From positions 1 to 38,875 of the forward strand of contig JASUTF010000004.1 of assembly GCA_030445695.1 (NCBI GenBank): a DNA stretch of 38,875 bases. Direction: 5' to 3'. Source of the stretch: Candidatus Iainarchaeum sp. (GTDB lineage Archaea; Iainarchaeota; Iainarchaeia; JAADDC01). The notes under the pieces were generated by a model, which saw only the letters and a program-made list of their open reading frames with translations, searched no databases and was not told where the DNA came from. A program made the position numbers and the translations under genes. Of the stretch, positions 36,852 through 38,875 are shown piece after piece; within the stretch, counting starts at the first letter, position 1; each line of letters starts with the position of its first letter.

Positions 36852-36872
36852 TTCGAATCCCGGCAGCCCCAC
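36852..36872 (+). repeat. partial 3'-end copy of tRNA-Pro
   Basis: TTCGAATCCCGGCAGCCCCAC versus tRNA TTCGAATCCCGGCGGCCCCAC (36705-36725): 20/21. Confidence 0.88.
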
Positions 36873-36966
36873 CCCCTGTTTTGCGGCAGCTTTTTAACGA
36901 TTCCCTTTCCCATCGTAGCGAGGGGCACAGACGGGTGGTCCCGCGTGCCCAGCAGGAGGTGTTTGT

Positions 36967-37596
36967 GTGGCTGAAAAGAAAAAGAAGTCAGGAAGCGGAG
37001 ATGGACTACTGGTCCCCGTTGAGCAGTATCTGTCGGCGGGCATTCACATCGGAACTGTGTTCCGCACGGGCTTCATGCGCAAGTACATATTCAAGACGCG
37101 CCCGGACCGCCTCAACCTGATCGATATACAGAAGATCGACTACAAGATACGCATGGCTGCCAAGTTCCTCGCGCACTACGAGCCGGGCGACATCCTCGTT
37201 GTGGCCCGCAGGAAGTATGCACAGAACGCGGCGAGAAAGTTCGCAGAGGTGGTGGGCGCCAAGGCCATCGTGGGCCGCTTCGTCCCGGGCACCCTCACGA
37301 ACCCCGGGGCCAAGGAGTTCATCGAGCCGTCCGTTGTTGTGGTCTCCGATCCCATCGCCGACCGTGAGGCCATAGACGAGGCGGCGAAGGTGAGGATACC
37401 CGTTGTGGCGATCTGCAACACCAACAACACCACCCAGAACATCGACATCGTCATTCCGGGCAACAACCGCGGTAAGAAGGCCATTGCCCTCATATACTGG
37501 CTGCTAGCCCGCGAATACCTCAAGAACCGCGGCGTGATAAAGAGCGACGACGAGTTTAACGTGCCCCTCGAAGAGTTCGAGGGTGGTAAGCGTTGA
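36967..37596 (+). CDS. rps2: ribosomal protein S2
   Basis: YLSAGIHIGTVFRTGFMRKYIFKTRPDRLNLIDIQKIDYKIRMAAKFLA. GTG start. Confidence 0.97.
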   Translation: MAEKKKKSGSGDGLLVPVEQYLSAGIHIGTVFRTGFMRKYIFKTRPDRLNLIDIQKIDYKIRMAAKFLAHYEPGDILVVARRKYAQNAARKFAEVVGAKAIVGRFVPGTLTNPGAKEFIEPSVVVVSDPIADREAIDEAAKVRIPVVAICNTNNTTQNIDIVIPGNNRGKKAIALIYWLLAREYLKNRGVIKSDDEFNVPLEEFEGGKR

Positions 37597-38387
37597 TACG
37601 CCCCCCGGCAGTTGCCGGGCTCTTCTACCCTTCTTCTCCCAGCGATTTAGAGGCCATGATCGACGATTATCTGTCCCGTGCCCCATCCTATCCGAAACGT
37701 GACTACGTGGCGGCAGTTGTCCCCCACGCCGGTTACATCTACTCCGGGGCCATCGCCGCACACGCGTATAGGGCGCTATCAACGGTAAGACCTGAACATA
37801 TCGTGGTGGCGGGGCCCAACCACACTGGCTACGGTGCAGCCGTCTCCATCTGGCCGGACGGTGCGTGGGAGACCCCATTGGGCGAAGTTCCGGTGGACAG
37901 GGATGCCGCGGAACACATCATTTCAACCAGCGACTTTGCCGTTGCCGACTACGACGCACACCACTACGAACATTCCGTAGAGGTTCAGCTGCCTTTCCTT
38001 CAACGCATTTACGGCTCATTTTCCTTTGTCCCCGTTACCATGATGTATCAGGCGCCCGATGCGGCATATGACCTTGCACGATCCATTCCCGATGGAACAC
38101 TCTTCATTGCCTCCTCCGATTTTTCGCACTACGTCCCAGCGGACGTGGGACGCGAGAAGGACATGGAAGCGATCAAATACATCCTTGATCTTGATGTGGA
38201 CGGGCTCTATCGCTACGTTCTGGACAACGACGTGTCCGCCTGCGGAATAGGCCCAATCATGACAGCCATGGCGTATGCCCGGTCACTGGGTGCCCGTGCA
38301 GAACTCCTTGCTTTCGGCAACAGCGGAGACGTGACCGGCGACTACGATAACGTGGTGGATTATGCGGCCATCGTCTTCTACCGTTAA
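37593..38387 (+). CDS. MEMO1-family protein
   Basis: IRPPAVAGLFYPSSPSDLEAMIDDYL...VVPHAGYIYSGAIAAHAYRAL...GPNHTGYG. TTG start; follows S2 as commonly seen in archaea. Confidence 0.95.
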   Translation: MIRPPAVAGLFYPSSPSDLEAMIDDYLSRAPSYPKRDYVAAVVPHAGYIYSGAIAAHAYRALSTVRPEHIVVAGPNHTGYGAAVSIWPDGAWETPLGEVPVDRDAAEHIISTSDFAVADYDAHHYEHSVEVQLPFLQRIYGSFSFVPVTMMYQAPDAAYDLARSIPDGTLFIASSDFSHYVPADVGREKDMEAIKYILDLDVDGLYRYVLDNDVSACGIGPIMTAMAYARSLGARAELLAFGNSGDVTGDYDNVVDYAAIVFYR

Positions 38388-38411
38388 ATACTCCTCCCCC
38401 CATTTCCTAAT

Positions 38412-38875
38412 ATGAAGCTGAGTGATCACGTCCATGCTGTCCCTATCGTGGACAATGAGACCGATCTTTTCGAGTCCCTCTGGCCCCTTGACGAAGGGGT
38501 AAACTACAACTCATACGTGGTCGTGGGTTCTGAGGGTGCGGCAGTCATAGATACAGTTCACGAAGCGTTCTCCGAGGAGTTCTTGGAGAAACTCGGCAGT
38601 ATCGTTGACCCGGAGAAGATACGCTATGTCGTTCTGAACCACATGGAGCCGGACCACTCCTCTTCGGTTGAGGTAATTCTTCAGCAGGCGCCCAACGCGA
38701 AGGTGGTGGTCTCCCAGACGGCTGCAGCCATGTTCCGGCTTCCCGGGGACGTGTTCCCCGTGAAGGAGGGCGATGAGCTTTCTCTCGGTGACGTCACGCT
38801 TCGATTCCACTCGACACCGTGGGTGCACTGGCCCGAGACCATGATTACGTATGTGCCCGAGGACGGGGTGCTTTT
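38412..38875 (+). CDS. flavodiiron protein / MBL-fold (FprA-like), N-terminal part, truncated by window end
   Basis: Not in ORF track because it is open at the edge. MKLSDHVHAVPIVDNETDLFESLWPLDEGVNYNSYVVV...VLNHMEPDHSSSVE with the HxExDH motif. Confidence 0.9.
   Translation, partial: MKLSDHVHAVPIVDNETDLFESLWPLDEGVNYNSYVVVGSEGAAVIDTVHEAFSEEFLEKLGSIVDPEKIRYVVLNHMEPDHSSSVEVILQQAPNAKVVVSQTAAAMFRLPGDVFPVKEGDELSLGDVTLRFHSTPWVHWPETMITYVPEDGVL

Overview
The window is a 38.9 kb archaeal (euryarchaeal-like) chromosomal segment. The right two thirds is the conserved ribosomal-protein/transcription super-operon: L3-L4-L23-L2-S19-L22-S3-L29-aIF1, then an inserted opposite-strand PAP2-type phosphatase, then Rpp29-S17-L14-L24-S4e-L5-S14-S8-L6-L32e-L19e-L18-S5-L30-L15-SecY-AdkA-DUF106-L34e-L14e-Cbf5-S13-S4-S11-RpoD-L18e-L13-S9-RpoN, a tRNA-Pro island, S2, a MEMO-family protein and a truncated flavodiiron/MBL protein. 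The left third holds an ATP-dependent DNA ligase, small membrane proteins, a 1.5 kaa Ig-repeat surface protein, an M18 aminopeptidase, NMD3, a phosphoesterase, a divergent FdhD-like protein, an amino-acid permease, FBP aldolase/phosphatase, an HTH/Zn-ribbon regulator and an aIF2B/R15P-isomerase homologue. The most interesting unexplained signals are non-coding. (1) All three tRNA genes (Val-TAC, Leu-GAG, Pro-GGG) are followed by a hairpin-rich segment ending in a second partial copy of the same tRNA's 3' end. Two of these segments share a ~55-nt homologous core, and two loci share another 19-nt motif. tRNA-Pro also has a partial 5'-end copy upstream, so it sits nested inside a split tRNA. (2) There are two unannotated C/D-box sRNA candidates with near-canonical C-12nt-D'-C'-12nt-D geometry, at 8888-8943 (+) and 10235-10291 (-). 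All calls come from reading the sequence; no database searches were run.
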